From: Gemmiger formicilis
GTDB lineage: Bacteria > Bacillota > Clostridia > Oscillospirales > Ruminococcaceae
Direction of reading: 5' to 3'
Assembly: GCF_024462815.1 (NCBI RefSeq)
Contig: NZ_JANGCG010000006.1
Coordinates: forward strand, 1 to 64,000
Length of the DNA stretch: 64,000 nucleotides
The notes below the pieces were generated by a model. That model was given only the letters and a program-made list of their open reading frames with translations. It had not been told where the DNA came from and did not search any database. This document shows positions 25,626 to 33,725 of this stretch, piece by piece (the stretch's first letter is position 1; every line of letters starts with the position of its first letter). A program made the translations under genes and the position numbers.

Positions 25626-26777
25626 TTATAGGCTTTCCAGTAAAAGCGCTTTGACTGCATCGAAATCCGCCGCCGCAAGGCTGCCTTGGCAGAAACCGGG
25701 CTTGCCGCCGCCGCGGCCCGCAAAAGCGGCGTTCAGCGCCTTGCAGACCTCGCGCACATCACCGCCGGGGGCAGCGGACAGCGCGTAGGCAAGGCCCTGC
25801 CCGCCGGAGGCCAGCGTGCAGCAGGGGGCGTTGGTTTTTGCGGTGATGGCCATGGCCATACGGCGCAGGCCGTCCCCATCGGCACCGTCCGCCCAGAGCA
25901 CGGCGGGCACACCGGGCGCGGCATTGGCCGCGCAGGCATCGGCCAGTGTGTTCTGCAGCGCAGCCAGCCGTGCCTTCAGGGCTGCCTCGCCGCCCTGCAG
26001 GCGCTCCAGCGCCGGGGTCAGCGCGCCGACCGGGGCGGACAGCAGCCGCCCGGCAGCCTCGGTGTCCGCCCAGATGCCCGCCACGGCTTCATAGGCGCGC
26101 TGCCCGCAGGCCACGGCCAGCCGCATTCCGGTTTTGTAATGGGCGTAGGAGATGATTTTAATCAGCCCGACCTCGCCGGTGCGGGCCAGATGGGTGCCGC
26201 AGCAGGCACAGCAGTCGCCGCCCGCCTCCACCAGCCGCACATCGCCGGTCAGTTCCTTTTTGCTGCGGTATTCGGTCCGCGCCAGCGTCTCGGGGTCGGG
26301 TACCCAGCAGTGCACCGGGGTGTCCGCCCGCACGGCGGCGTTGGCCTCGGCCTCCGCCTGTGCCAGCTGGGCGGGGGTCAGGGGGATGCTGGTGTCCATC
26401 CGCACATAGGGCGTGCCGATGTGGAAGCCGACATTCTCCGCCCCGAACAGCCGGTGGAGCGCCCCACTCAGGATGTGCTCACCGGTGTGCTGCTGCATGG
26501 CGTCCAGCCGTGCGGGCCAGTGGAGGCAGCCCTCCACCGTGTCACCCGGCGTCAGCGGGGCATCGGTGGTGTGGGTGATGGTTACACCGTCCGTATGTAC
26601 GGCCAGTACCCGCGCCGCGCCCAGCGTGCCGGTGTCACAGGGCTGGCCGCCGCCCTCCGGGAAGAAGGCCGTGCGGTCCAGCACCACGGCGAACCCACCC
26701 TGCGCCGGGGTGCAGGACAGAACCTGTGCGGTAAAATTTTGCACATATGGGTCTGTTTCGTATATTTTTTGCGTCAC
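25626..26777 (-). CDS. AlaX-type alanyl-tRNA editing protein with DHHA1 domain
   Basis: A 383-residue free-standing editing factor that would hydrolyse Ser- or Gly-tRNA-Ala. N-terminal domain (VLDRTAFFPEGGGQPCDTG), then the zinc-site motif QQHTGEHILSG (H-x(3)-H, near residues 96-106) and the second pair CCACCGTHLARTGEVG (C-x(3)-H near 189-200), as in the editing domain of AlaRS. The C-terminal third (about 285-383) matches the DHHA1 domain with GGGKPGFCQGS at the end (GGGxxxxAQG-like). No aminoacylation domain. GTG start at 26777, with AAAGGA about 11 bases upstream. Divergent from the next lipoprotein gene. Confidence 0.85.
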   Translation of the reverse strand: MTQKIYETDPYVQNFTAQVLSCTPAQGGFAVVLDRTAFFPEGGGQPCDTGTLGAARVLAVHTDGVTITHTTDAPLTPGDTVEGCLHWPARLDAMQQHTGEHILSGALHRLFGAENVGFHIGTPYVRMDTSIPLTPAQLAQAEAEANAAVRADTPVHCWVPDPETLARTEYRSKKELTGDVRLVEAGGDCCACCGTHLARTGEVGLIKIISYAHYKTGMRLAVACGQRAYEAVAGIWADTEAAGRLLSAPVGALTPALERLQGGEAALKARLAALQNTLADACAANAAPGVPAVLWADGADGDGLRRMAMAITAKTNAPCCTLASGGQGLAYALSAAPGGDVREVCKALNAAFAGRGGGKPGFCQGSLAAADFDAVKALLLESL

Positions 26778-26911
26778 GGAAACGAAATCCTTTCATTTTT
26801 TGTGATTTTTTCTTATTATAACATAAAACAGGTGTAGAAAAAAACCTTCTTATCCTATATAATAAAGGATAGACTGAATTTTTACAACCATTTATGGAGG
26901 AAAACTGCTCC

Positions 26912-28162
26912 ATGCAGAACAGGAAAGCTGCGGCGGCGCTGGTACTGCCCGCGCTGCTGCTGGCGGGGTGTTCTCTGGCGGATGTAAAAACCGCCGTTAT
27001 CCCCGCCGAAAATACCGCAACCATTGAGACAGCCCCCACCCCCGCGCCCCAGTCGCTGACCGTGTATGCGTCCGCGTCGCTGGCCCCGGCGGTGCAGGCC
27101 TACGCCGCCGCGCAGGGCGTGACCCTGACCCTGACCAAGGACGCCGCCGCGGCGGATTTGCTGCTGACCGACCACGCACCGGGCGGCAGCCTGCTGGACG
27201 TGACCAGCGATACCCTGCTGGCCGCCGCAGCAGCGCGGGCCGACATTACCGAAAACGCCACCGCTCTGCCGCTGGGCCGCAGCCTGTACGGCTACTGGGC
27301 CAATGAGCAGGTGCTTACCGCCCTGCTGGGCGCGGATGGCGCCGCCGCCCTGCAGAGCGCCAGCTGGGAGGAGTGGAGCGACTTTGTGGAGACGCTCTCT
27401 GACTGGCTGGCTAAGCCGAAGGCCGCGACTGTGACGCTGAACGGCAAGGACTACACCCTGCCCGAGACGAAGCCGGACGGCGTGACCGCCACCGGCGTCT
27501 TTGCCGCCCCGGCGGACCGGGTCTCCGGCTACAGCGCCGCCATTCTGGCCGCGGACGGAACCTACACGGCCGATGCGCTGGAGGGACCGCTGAACGGTGT
27601 TTATTACGCTGTGGCGCTGGAATGGGACCATATGGCCGACAGCGACCAGAACGCCGTGTTCCGCCGCGCCAAGCTGACCGATTTACTGGCCGACTACGGT
27701 GCGGACGCCTGCCAGGGGCTGACGCTGATACCGTTCAAGTGCAATCTGGACGAGAGCGACCTGACCACCGAGGAGTACAATCTGGATGGTCTGCTGAACT
27801 ACCCGGTGCTGGCTGACGTGGGCTGCATTGCCATCAACGCCGACACCAGCCCTGAGGGGCTGAAGGCCGCCAAGAGCGCCGCGCTGTGGCTCTACTCCAA
27901 CGGCGAGGGCGAGGACACCCTGACCGAGACGCTGGGGGCTATCACGCCGTGGAATACGGCATCGGACGCCACCACACTGGGGGCTATGCAGGTAGAGCAG
28001 GCGGGGACGGGCATCCTGCCCGGCACGGCGTTTGATACCGCCGCAGCCGAGGCCCTGACCGCCAACGAGCTGGCCCTGCAGGGCACCGAAAAGCGCACAA
28101 GGGCAGAACGTACCGCCTTTGTGCAGGCGGCGATGAGCGCCATGGGCGTGCCGGAAAAATGA
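26912..28162 (+). CDS. Solute-binding-like lipoprotein, substrate unknown
   Basis: A 416-residue exported lipoprotein: MQNRKAAAALVLPALLLAGC gives lipobox LAGC at about residue 20. After a Pro/Thr linker, SLTVYASASLAPAVQAYAAA opens a type 2 periplasmic-binding-like fold. ALPLGRSLYGYWANEQVL and the final region ending in ALWLYSNGEGEDTLTETLGAITPWN echo family 1 extracellular solute-binding proteins. No permease or ATPase gene is near, so it may use a remote permease or be a sensor. The ATG at 26912 is preferred since GGAGG (26897) overlaps the earlier ATG. A TATAAT at 26858-26863 is a likely -10. malQ follows 52 bases later, hinting at maltodextrins, but only by position. Confidence 0.6.
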   Translation: MQNRKAAAALVLPALLLAGCSLADVKTAVIPAENTATIETAPTPAPQSLTVYASASLAPAVQAYAAAQGVTLTLTKDAAAADLLLTDHAPGGSLLDVTSDTLLAAAAARADITENATALPLGRSLYGYWANEQVLTALLGADGAAALQSASWEEWSDFVETLSDWLAKPKAATVTLNGKDYTLPETKPDGVTATGVFAAPADRVSGYSAAILAADGTYTADALEGPLNGVYYAVALEWDHMADSDQNAVFRRAKLTDLLADYGADACQGLTLIPFKCNLDESDLTTEEYNLDGLLNYPVLADVGCIAINADTSPEGLKAAKSAALWLYSNGEGEDTLTETLGAITPWNTASDATTLGAMQVEQAGTGILPGTAFDTAAAEALTANELALQGTEKRTRAERTAFVQAAMSAMGVPEK

Positions 28163-28214
28163 ACCACTGCCCGCCCAAGCGGGCATACCTCTACATAAGG
28201 AGAAGAAAAATATC

Positions 28215-29732
28215 ATGGAGTTCAATCGTTGCAGCGGAATTTTGATGCCGATTTCCAGCCTGCCCGGCGGGTACGGCATTGGCAGTATGGGCAAGCCGGC
28301 CTATGACTTTGTGGACTTTCTGGCCGCGGCGGGCCAGACCATCTGGCAGATTCTGCCGGTTGGCCCCACCGGCTACGCCGACAGCCCCTACCAGAGCTGC
28401 TCTGCCTTTGCGGGCAACCCCTACTTCATCGACCTTGACCAGCTGGCCGCGGACGGCCTGCTGACCAAAAAGGACTATACCGGCATCAACTGGGGCAGCG
28501 ATGCCGCAAAGGTCGACTACGGCACGCTGTACGACCAGCGTTTTACCGTGTTGCGCAAGGCGTACCAAAACTTCCTCAAGCAGCGCCCGGTGCCCGGCTA
28601 TGAGACGCCCTACCCCGATGACTGGTACCGTTTCCAGTTCCTGAGCAGCGACTGGCTGCCCGACTACTGCCTGTATATGGCCATCAAGGTCAGCAACGGC
28701 ATGGTGGACTGGCAGAAGTGGCCCCGCGCCCTGCGCGTGCGGGAGCCCGAGGCACTGGCACAGTTCCGGGAGGAGCATGCCGAGGAGATTGAATTCTGGG
28801 CCTTTTTGCAGTATGAGTTCGACCGCCAGTGGCGCGCCCTGCACGCCTACGCAAAGGCCAAGGACGTAGCCATTATGGGCGATATTCCGATTTACGTTGC
28901 CGCGGATTCCGCCGACGCATGGGCGGGCCGCGAGCTGTTTGAGACCGATGCCGAGGGCAAGCCGCGCCGCGTGGCGGGCTGCCCGCCGGACTACTTTGCG
29001 GCGGATGGTCAGCTGTGGGGCAACCCGCTGTATGACTGGGACTACCACCGCCGCACCGGCTACGCGTGGTGGATTCTGCGCCTGCGCCACGCGCTGTCCA
29101 TCTATGACATCCTGCGTATTGACCACTTCCGCGGCTTTGACACCTACTGGGCCATCCCGGCAGGGGAGACCACGGCCCGCAACGGCCGCTGGGAGCAGGG
29201 CCCCCGGATGGAGCTTTTCCGCGCCGTGCACAACGCATTGGGCAGCCTGCCCATCGTGGCCGAGGATCTGGGCGAGATGTTCGACTCGGTCCGCCAGCTG
29301 CTGGCGGAAAGCGGCTTCCCCGGCATGAAGGTGCTGCAGTTCGCCTTCACCGGTGAGGACAGCGTGGACCTGCCCCACAATTATCCGCGCAACTGCGTGG
29401 CCTACCCCGGCACCCATGACAACAACACGCTGGCGGGCTGGTTCCGTGAGGAGCTGACCCCCGCCCAGCGCAAGCAGGCCGAGGAATACTTTGCCCTGAC
29501 CAAGCAGGAGGGCACGGTGCGCGGTATGCTGCGCGGCGTTATGGCCAGCACGGCGGCGCTGGCCATCATCCCGCTGGCCGACTGGCTGGAGGAGCCTGCC
29601 GGAAGCCGACTGAATACCCCGGGCCAGGCACAGGGCAACTGGCAGTGGCGCACCGATGCCAAAAAGCTGACCCCCGCGCTGGCCAAGGAAATCCGAGCCA
29701 TGGCGGCAAGGTACTTCCGTCTGGGAAAATAA
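28215..29732 (+). CDS. malQ: 4-alpha-glucanotransferase (GH77)
   Basis: Cytoplasmic amylomaltase that transfers alpha-1,4-glucan segments between maltodextrins. The 505-residue protein begins with the family's RCSGILMPISSLPGGYGIGS and IWQILPVGPTGYADSPYQ. It has IMGDIPIYVAADSADAWA, the nucleophile region LRIDHFRGFDTYW (Asp), the acid/base region PIVAEDLGEMFDSV (Glu) and YPGTHDNNTLAGW with the third catalytic Asp. It follows the solute-binding-like lipoprotein gene by 52 bases and is preceded by AAGGAGAAGAAAAAT; the two may form an operon. Confidence 0.95.
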   Translation: MEFNRCSGILMPISSLPGGYGIGSMGKPAYDFVDFLAAAGQTIWQILPVGPTGYADSPYQSCSAFAGNPYFIDLDQLAADGLLTKKDYTGINWGSDAAKVDYGTLYDQRFTVLRKAYQNFLKQRPVPGYETPYPDDWYRFQFLSSDWLPDYCLYMAIKVSNGMVDWQKWPRALRVREPEALAQFREEHAEEIEFWAFLQYEFDRQWRALHAYAKAKDVAIMGDIPIYVAADSADAWAGRELFETDAEGKPRRVAGCPPDYFAADGQLWGNPLYDWDYHRRTGYAWWILRLRHALSIYDILRIDHFRGFDTYWAIPAGETTARNGRWEQGPRMELFRAVHNALGSLPIVAEDLGEMFDSVRQLLAESGFPGMKVLQFAFTGEDSVDLPHNYPRNCVAYPGTHDNNTLAGWFREELTPAQRKQAEEYFALTKQEGTVRGMLRGVMASTAALAIIPLADWLEEPAGSRLNTPGQAQGNWQWRTDAKKLTPALAKEIRAMAARYFRLGK

Positions 29733-29881
29733 TTTGTTGACTTCGTTGGATATTTCCGCGTTTCCCGAAGAATATTTGTGCAACGCACGCCTTGGAAAAA
29801 TTACGGCCTTGTGGTAAAATATTGCTGTATTTTGTGAAAAGCCCTTACACACTATGCCGCAAAGCGGCAGAAGGAAACAAC

Positions 29882-30673
29882 ATGAAACAGGAATACACCC
29901 TTGCCGAGCTGCAAACGGAAATGGACGCTTTGGCGCAGCTTTTTGACAGCGTTACGCTGGCGGACCCCCGCATGGGCCTGCTGGACCCGGCTACGCTGCA
30001 ACCGCTGAACAAGGTGGCGGCGGTTCCGGTGCTGGACGCCGACGGCCGCGGTATGCGCATTGTAAAGGCCAAAAACGGTTTGGAAGCGGTGATTGCGCAG
30101 GGCATCAGCGTTGCGGGTACGCCCTGTGTGCTGATGCTGGCTATGCCGCTGCCCCGCCGCCTGCAGGCCGATGGCGCAGAGGACGCCTTCACCCGCGCAC
30201 TGAGCCAGATGCAGGATGATTTGCGCCGCGACCACGTGACCGGCGTCTACAACGCCGTCTATCTAAACGAGGAGTTCCGCCCCAAGGCCGAGCAGGCCGC
30301 GCTGAACGGCCAGCCGATGGGCGTGGTGATGGTCCGCGTGAACGAGTACTGGCAGCTGCGTGAGAACGAGAGCGAGTCCGCCGCAAACTGCTGCCTGAAT
30401 ATGGCCGCAGGTATTCTGCAGCTGACCGTAGGCCCAGATCACGAAAAGGCCGTGCTGGCCCGCTTGAATGATGGCTTCTTTGCCATTGTCACGGCGGGCA
30501 CGCCTGCCGCCGCTATGGCACAGACCGTGCGCGAGGCGATGAACGATTCCCGCCGGGAATTTAACATCTCGCTCTCCCGCCGCGGCAGCTTCACGGTGGA
30601 GATTGCCTCCGCCGAATGGGGCGAGACCGCCTCCTGGGATATGACCCTTTCGCTGGCGCAGCAGCGCCTGTAA
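29882..30673 (+). CDS. Protein with degenerate GGDEF domain
   Basis: A 263-residue soluble protein. Residues about 1-85 are of unknown fold. About 110-235 follow the GGDEF layout: DLRRDHVTGVYNAVYLNEEF, corresponding to the D-x-LTGLYNRRYL start, GVVMVRVNEYWQLRENE, and LARLNDGFFAIVTAG in place of RYGGDEFAI. The signature is therefore R-L-N-D-G-F-F and lacks the catalytic GG[D/E]EF, so diguanylate cyclase activity is unlikely; nucleotide binding or protein contact is possible. ATG at 29882 has AGAAGGAAACA upstream. No membrane segment or sensory domain is seen. Confidence 0.68.
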   Translation: MKQEYTLAELQTEMDALAQLFDSVTLADPRMGLLDPATLQPLNKVAAVPVLDADGRGMRIVKAKNGLEAVIAQGISVAGTPCVLMLAMPLPRRLQADGAEDAFTRALSQMQDDLRRDHVTGVYNAVYLNEEFRPKAEQAALNGQPMGVVMVRVNEYWQLRENESESAANCCLNMAAGILQLTVGPDHEKAVLARLNDGFFAIVTAGTPAAAMAQTVREAMNDSRREFNISLSRRGSFTVEIASAEWGETASWDMTLSLAQQRL

Positions 30674-30690
30674 CCCCTGCATAAAACAGC

Positions 30691-30738
30691 CCCCCTGTGT
30701 GCATACTGGCATTGACCGCCAAACGTACACAAGGGGGA
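30691..30738 (+). terminator. Hairpin with T-run that also holds the next gene's ribosome site
   Basis: CCCCCTGTGTGC (30691-30702) pairs with GTACACAAGGGGG (30725-30737), with one bulged A. An inner TGGC / GCCA pair extends the stem, and ATTTTTG follows. It looks like an intrinsic terminator for the degenerate GGDEF gene. But AGGGGG in its 3' arm is also the only Shine-Dalgarno for the ATG at 30746, 8 bases on. Confidence 0.7.
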
Positions 30739-30745
30739 TTTTTGT

Positions 30746-31177
30746 ATGCAGAGTGACAACGAAAAAATGCTGCAGGAGATTGTGCAGAACACCGAGATGG
30801 GCAAGAACACGCTGGACGAGCTGATGGGTCTGACCCATGACCAGCGGCTGAAGGACGAGATGATGCGCCAGAAGCGGGAGTACCGCCGCATCAATCAGGC
30901 CGCCCACACCGCGCTGGACGCCATCGGGGCCGAGGCCCATGGCCAGAGCGCCGCCGCCCGCATGAGCGTGAGCATGGGCATCCGCACCCGGACGATGATG
31001 GACAAATCGACCCGCAACCTTGCCACCATGCTGGCCGAGGGCAGCGGGCAGGGTGTGCTGGACTGCAAGCGCGCCGAGAAGGACTACCCCGCCGCCAGCC
31101 CCGGCGCGTACAAGCTCTGCCATGAGCTGGGCGCCTTCCAGAGCAAGGCCGAGGAAACCTGGCGCGGGTTTGTGTGA
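30746..31177 (+). CDS. Small helical protein, unknown function
   Basis: A 143-residue soluble, strongly helical protein with no signal or membrane segment. It is rich in Met, Glu, Lys and Arg: DNEKMLQEIVQNTEMGKNTL, then RRINQAAHTALDAIGAEAHG and SMGIRTRTMMDKSTRNLATML. The pattern of four amphipathic helices with scattered Glu/His recalls ferritin-like four-helix bundles, but a metal site is not shown and no family is named. The ribosome site is inside a hairpin (30691-30738). Nothing follows in the operon. Confidence 0.65.
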   Translation: MQSDNEKMLQEIVQNTEMGKNTLDELMGLTHDQRLKDEMMRQKREYRRINQAAHTALDAIGAEAHGQSAAARMSVSMGIRTRTMMDKSTRNLATMLAEGSGQGVLDCKRAEKDYPAASPGAYKLCHELGAFQSKAEETWRGFV

Positions 31178-31219
31178 GAGGGCGGGCAAACCGTAAAAGG
31201 GTGGCCGCGCACGCTTTGG

Positions 31220-31272
31220 CCCTCATCAGTCAGCGGACGGGGCCGCTGACAGCTTCCCCCGCGGGGGAAGCC
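31220..31272. repeat. CCCTCATC/CTTCCCCC composite repeat
   Basis: CCCTCATCAGTCAGCGG and a GTCAGCGG...CCGCTGAC stem are followed by CTTCCCCCGCGGGGGAAG. The same order of modules occurs at 34346-34393 (CCCTCATCCGGCC..., then CTTCTCCCGGAGGGTGAAG). Confidence 0.6.
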
Positions 31273-31290
31273 ATTCGCCCAGTGCCCTAT

Positions 31291-31325
31291 AACGAAAAGC
31301 AGGGATGCATCCCAGCATCCCTGCT
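31291..31325 (-). terminator. Terminator of the PTS EIIC gene
   Basis: Stem AGCAGGGATG / CATCCCTGCT (31298-31325). On the minus strand it is followed by TTTTCGTT, 22 bases after the stop codon. Confidence 0.8.
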
Positions 31326-31346
31326 TTACTTACTATACAGTACAGC

Positions 31347-32387
31347 TTACAGCTTCAGATCGCCCTCTTTGATCCAGCCCTTTTTGCGCAGCAGTTCGCA
31401 GAAAAGGGTGCTCAGCACGGCGGGCAGAACAAAGCAAATCAGAACAAGACCCGCCCAGTCAAAGGCGGTGATGGTCATACCGCTTTCCACCCAGCCGGTG
31501 TAGACGCCAATCTGGCCGACCAGACCGCAGGTGCCCATACCGCTGGAAACCGCCGGGCCATTCATCTCCAGATGGAACACGCAGGTGGCAAGGGGGCCAG
31601 TGATGGCCGCCGCCAGCGTCGGGGGAATCCAGGTGCGAGGGTTGCGCAGGATGTTGGGCATCTGTAGCATACTTGTGCCCAGACCCTGGCTGACCAGCCC
31701 GCCGACGCCGTTCTCCTTATAGCTCATAACCGCAAAGCCCACCATCTGGGCGCAGCAGCCTGCCACGGCAGCGCCGCCCGCCAGACCGGTCAGACCCAGC
31801 GCTGCGCAGATGGCCGCACTGGAAATGGGCAGCGTCAGTGCCATGCCCACCAGCACGGAAACCACAACGCCCATCAGCAGCGGCTGTAGCTCGGTGGCCC
31901 ACATAATCAGGCTGCCCACCGCGGACGCCACCGCGCCGATGGACGGTGCAAACAGGGCGCTCAGGCTGACGCCGACCAGAATGGTGACGGCGGGGGTGAC
32001 AAGAATGTCGATCTTGGTTTCCTTGCTGACCAGCTTGCCGGTCTCGGCGGCGATAATGGCAATCAGGTAAACGGCCAGAGGTCCGCCCGCGCCGCCCAGC
32101 TCATTGGCGGCACCGCCCACGGCAATCAGGCTGAACAGCACCAACTGCGGTGCGTGCAGCGCGTAGCCAATCGAGGCAGCCATTGCAGGGCCGGCCACCG
32201 CGGCAGCGTACCCGCCCGCCGTGACCAGAAACGCAAGGCCGAGCTGCTGGCCCAGCGTCTTGATGATGGTGCCAATCAGCAGGCTGGCAAACAACCCCTG
32301 TGCCATCGCGCCCATAGCGTCGATGCCGTAGCGGTGCGCAGAGATGACGACATCCTTGCGCCGGAAAAATGATTGAACAGCTTCCAT
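31347..32387 (-). CDS. Lone PTS-type EIIC membrane protein (PTS_EIIC_2-like)
   Basis: A 346-residue protein with about ten hydrophobic segments. It opens ...RRKDVVISAHRYGIDAMGAMAQGLFASLLIGTI and has ELGGAGGPLAVYLIAIIAAE and the C-terminal FHLEMNGPAVSSGMGTCGLV, the pattern of the stand-alone PTS_EIIC_2 family. It has no EIIA, EIIB, HPr or sugar gene nearby, so either it borrows EIIB/EIIA from elsewhere or it works as a carrier without phosphorylation. Substrate unknown. It is monocistronic between its terminator and the CCGCATAATTCT repeat. AGAGGAATCG lies about 12 bases before ATG 32387. Confidence 0.82.
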   Translation of the reverse strand: MEAVQSFFRRKDVVISAHRYGIDAMGAMAQGLFASLLIGTIIKTLGQQLGLAFLVTAGGYAAAVAGPAMAASIGYALHAPQLVLFSLIAVGGAANELGGAGGPLAVYLIAIIAAETGKLVSKETKIDILVTPAVTILVGVSLSALFAPSIGAVASAVGSLIMWATELQPLLMGVVVSVLVGMALTLPISSAAICAALGLTGLAGGAAVAGCCAQMVGFAVMSYKENGVGGLVSQGLGTSMLQMPNILRNPRTWIPPTLAAAITGPLATCVFHLEMNGPAVSSGMGTCGLVGQIGVYTGWVESGMTITAFDWAGLVLICFVLPAVLSTLFCELLRKKGWIKEGDLKL

Positions 32388-32497
32388 CGTATAACGATTC
32401 CTCTTTTCCTATAGAATACCAAAATTTTAACATTTTGTGACCGGGAATACAACCCGATTGATTGAAAAAGTGAACAAAATGCGCTACAATTATAAAA

Positions 32498-32563
32498 ACA
32501 CCGCATAATTCTAAGCGCCGCAGCGGTGCTTAAGCCGTCAGGCGGGAATTGTGCGGTGTTGCC
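32498..32563. repeat. CCGCATAATTCT-type repeat, copy 2
   Basis: AACACCGCATAATTCTAAG at the left and GGGAATTGTGCGGTGTTG at the right form inverted ends (AACACCGCAyAATTC). The inner CTTAAGCCGTCAGGCG is shared with copy 1 at 25573-25625. This copy carries about 11 extra bases (GCCGCAGCGGT), itself a small hairpin. Confidence 0.72.
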
Positions 32564-32591
32564 TAAAAAACCAAGAGGGGAGAGAGGCCCA

Positions 32592-33347
32592 ATGGTCGAA
32601 ACCTTTACTGCCCATATTACACCCTTCGGGCTGGACCGCACAACCTTTGTCTATCTGCCCGATGACTGGCAGACCTCCGGCAGACGGTACCCGGTCATCT
32701 ATATGTTTGACGGGCACAATCTGTTCTTTGATTCCACCGCCACCTTTGGCACCTGCTGGGGCATGAAGGAGTACATGGACGCCCACGGCGATGCCATCAT
32801 CGTTGCACCCGAGTGCAACCACGAGGGAAACGCCCGGTTGGAGGAGTACAGCCCCTATGACTTCACGTGGCAGGAAAACGCCATCCACGGCCGCGGCAAG
32901 ACCTATATGGACTGGATGGTGAACGAGCTCAAGCCGCTGGTTGACGCGAAATACCCGACCCTGCCCGACCGGGAGCATACCGCCATCGGCGGGTCCAGCA
33001 TGGGCGGCCTGATGAGCCTGTACGGCGTGGCGGCGTACAACGATGTGTTCAGCCGTGCGGCCTGCCTGTCGCCGTCGGTGCGGTTCAGCTTTACCGAGGT
33101 CAAGGCCGACCTGCGCAAGGCAAAAATCGCTCCCGGCACGCGGGTGTATATCAGCTGGGGCGAGCGCGAGGGCAAGGGCCGACACGCGCTGGCACAGTAC
33201 ACCGCCAAGGCGCTGGAGACCGCCAACCTGCTGACCGAGCGCGGCGCGGTGGTCTACCCCTACTGCCAGCTGGACGGAAAGCACTGCGAGGCCGACTGGA
33301 ACTGCCAGCTGGCGCGGTGCTTCAAGTTCCTGTTCGGGTGGAGGTAA
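32592..33347 (+). CDS. Alpha/beta-hydrolase, esterase D/antigen 85-like
   Basis: A 251-residue cytoplasmic hydrolase of the putative esterase family. It has the oxyanion/strand region YPVIYMFDGHNLFFD, the nucleophile elbow TAIGGSSMGGLMSL (G-x-S-x-G, Ser near residue 139), and late HC in LDGKHCEADWN for the catalytic His. No signal peptide. ATG at 32592 follows GAGGGGAGAGAGG, so the longer upstream frame is not used. Followed after 3 bases by a small membrane protein gene and then a DJ-1 gene; the three form a probable operon. Natural substrate unknown; sugar-ester or acyl-siderophore esterases are relatives. Confidence 0.83.
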   Translation: MVETFTAHITPFGLDRTTFVYLPDDWQTSGRRYPVIYMFDGHNLFFDSTATFGTCWGMKEYMDAHGDAIIVAPECNHEGNARLEEYSPYDFTWQENAIHGRGKTYMDWMVNELKPLVDAKYPTLPDREHTAIGGSSMGGLMSLYGVAAYNDVFSRAACLSPSVRFSFTEVKADLRKAKIAPGTRVYISWGEREGKGRHALAQYTAKALETANLLTERGAVVYPYCQLDGKHCEADWNCQLARCFKFLFGWR

Positions 33348-33350
33348 GCC

Positions 33351-33710
33351 ATGGCAGACAAAAAGAAAAAGCGCCCCGCGCCCGCACCCGCGCTGGAACT
33401 GCCGCCCCGCCGCACCCGCCTGCTGGCCGCGCTGTGCTATCTGAACGTGCTGATACTGATTCCCGCCTGCACTAAATGGCGGCATGATGAATTTGTGAAA
33501 TTCCACCTGAATCAGGGCCTTGTGGTGCTGGCGATGGCCACCGTCTGCGCCTGTGTGGGCTTTCTGCCCCACGGCAGTGAGATGGGGCTGACATTGACGA
33601 TGTTTGTGGACGTGCTGTCCCTTGTCGGACTGGTGCAGACCCTGCGCGGGCTGAAAACCCCGCTGCCGGTCATCTGGCGCATCAACCGTGCGTTTCATCC
33701 ATTTGAGTAA
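33351..33710 (+). CDS. Small membrane protein, DUF4870-like
   Basis: A 119-residue protein: a basic, Pro-rich N-terminus (KKKKRPAPAPALELPPRRTR), then about three hydrophobic segments. The motif DEFVKFHLNQGLVVL (H-x-NQG) after helix 1 is the mark of the DUF4870/Tic20-like family, and it ends WRINRAFHPFE. It lies 3 bases after the esterase gene and 15 before the DJ-1 gene. Function unknown. Confidence 0.72.
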   Translation: MADKKKKRPAPAPALELPPRRTRLLAALCYLNVLILIPACTKWRHDEFVKFHLNQGLVVLAMATVCACVGFLPHGSEMGLTLTMFVDVLSLVGLVQTLRGLKTPLPVIWRINRAFHPFE

Positions 33711-33725
33711 AAGGAGATGCTTATT

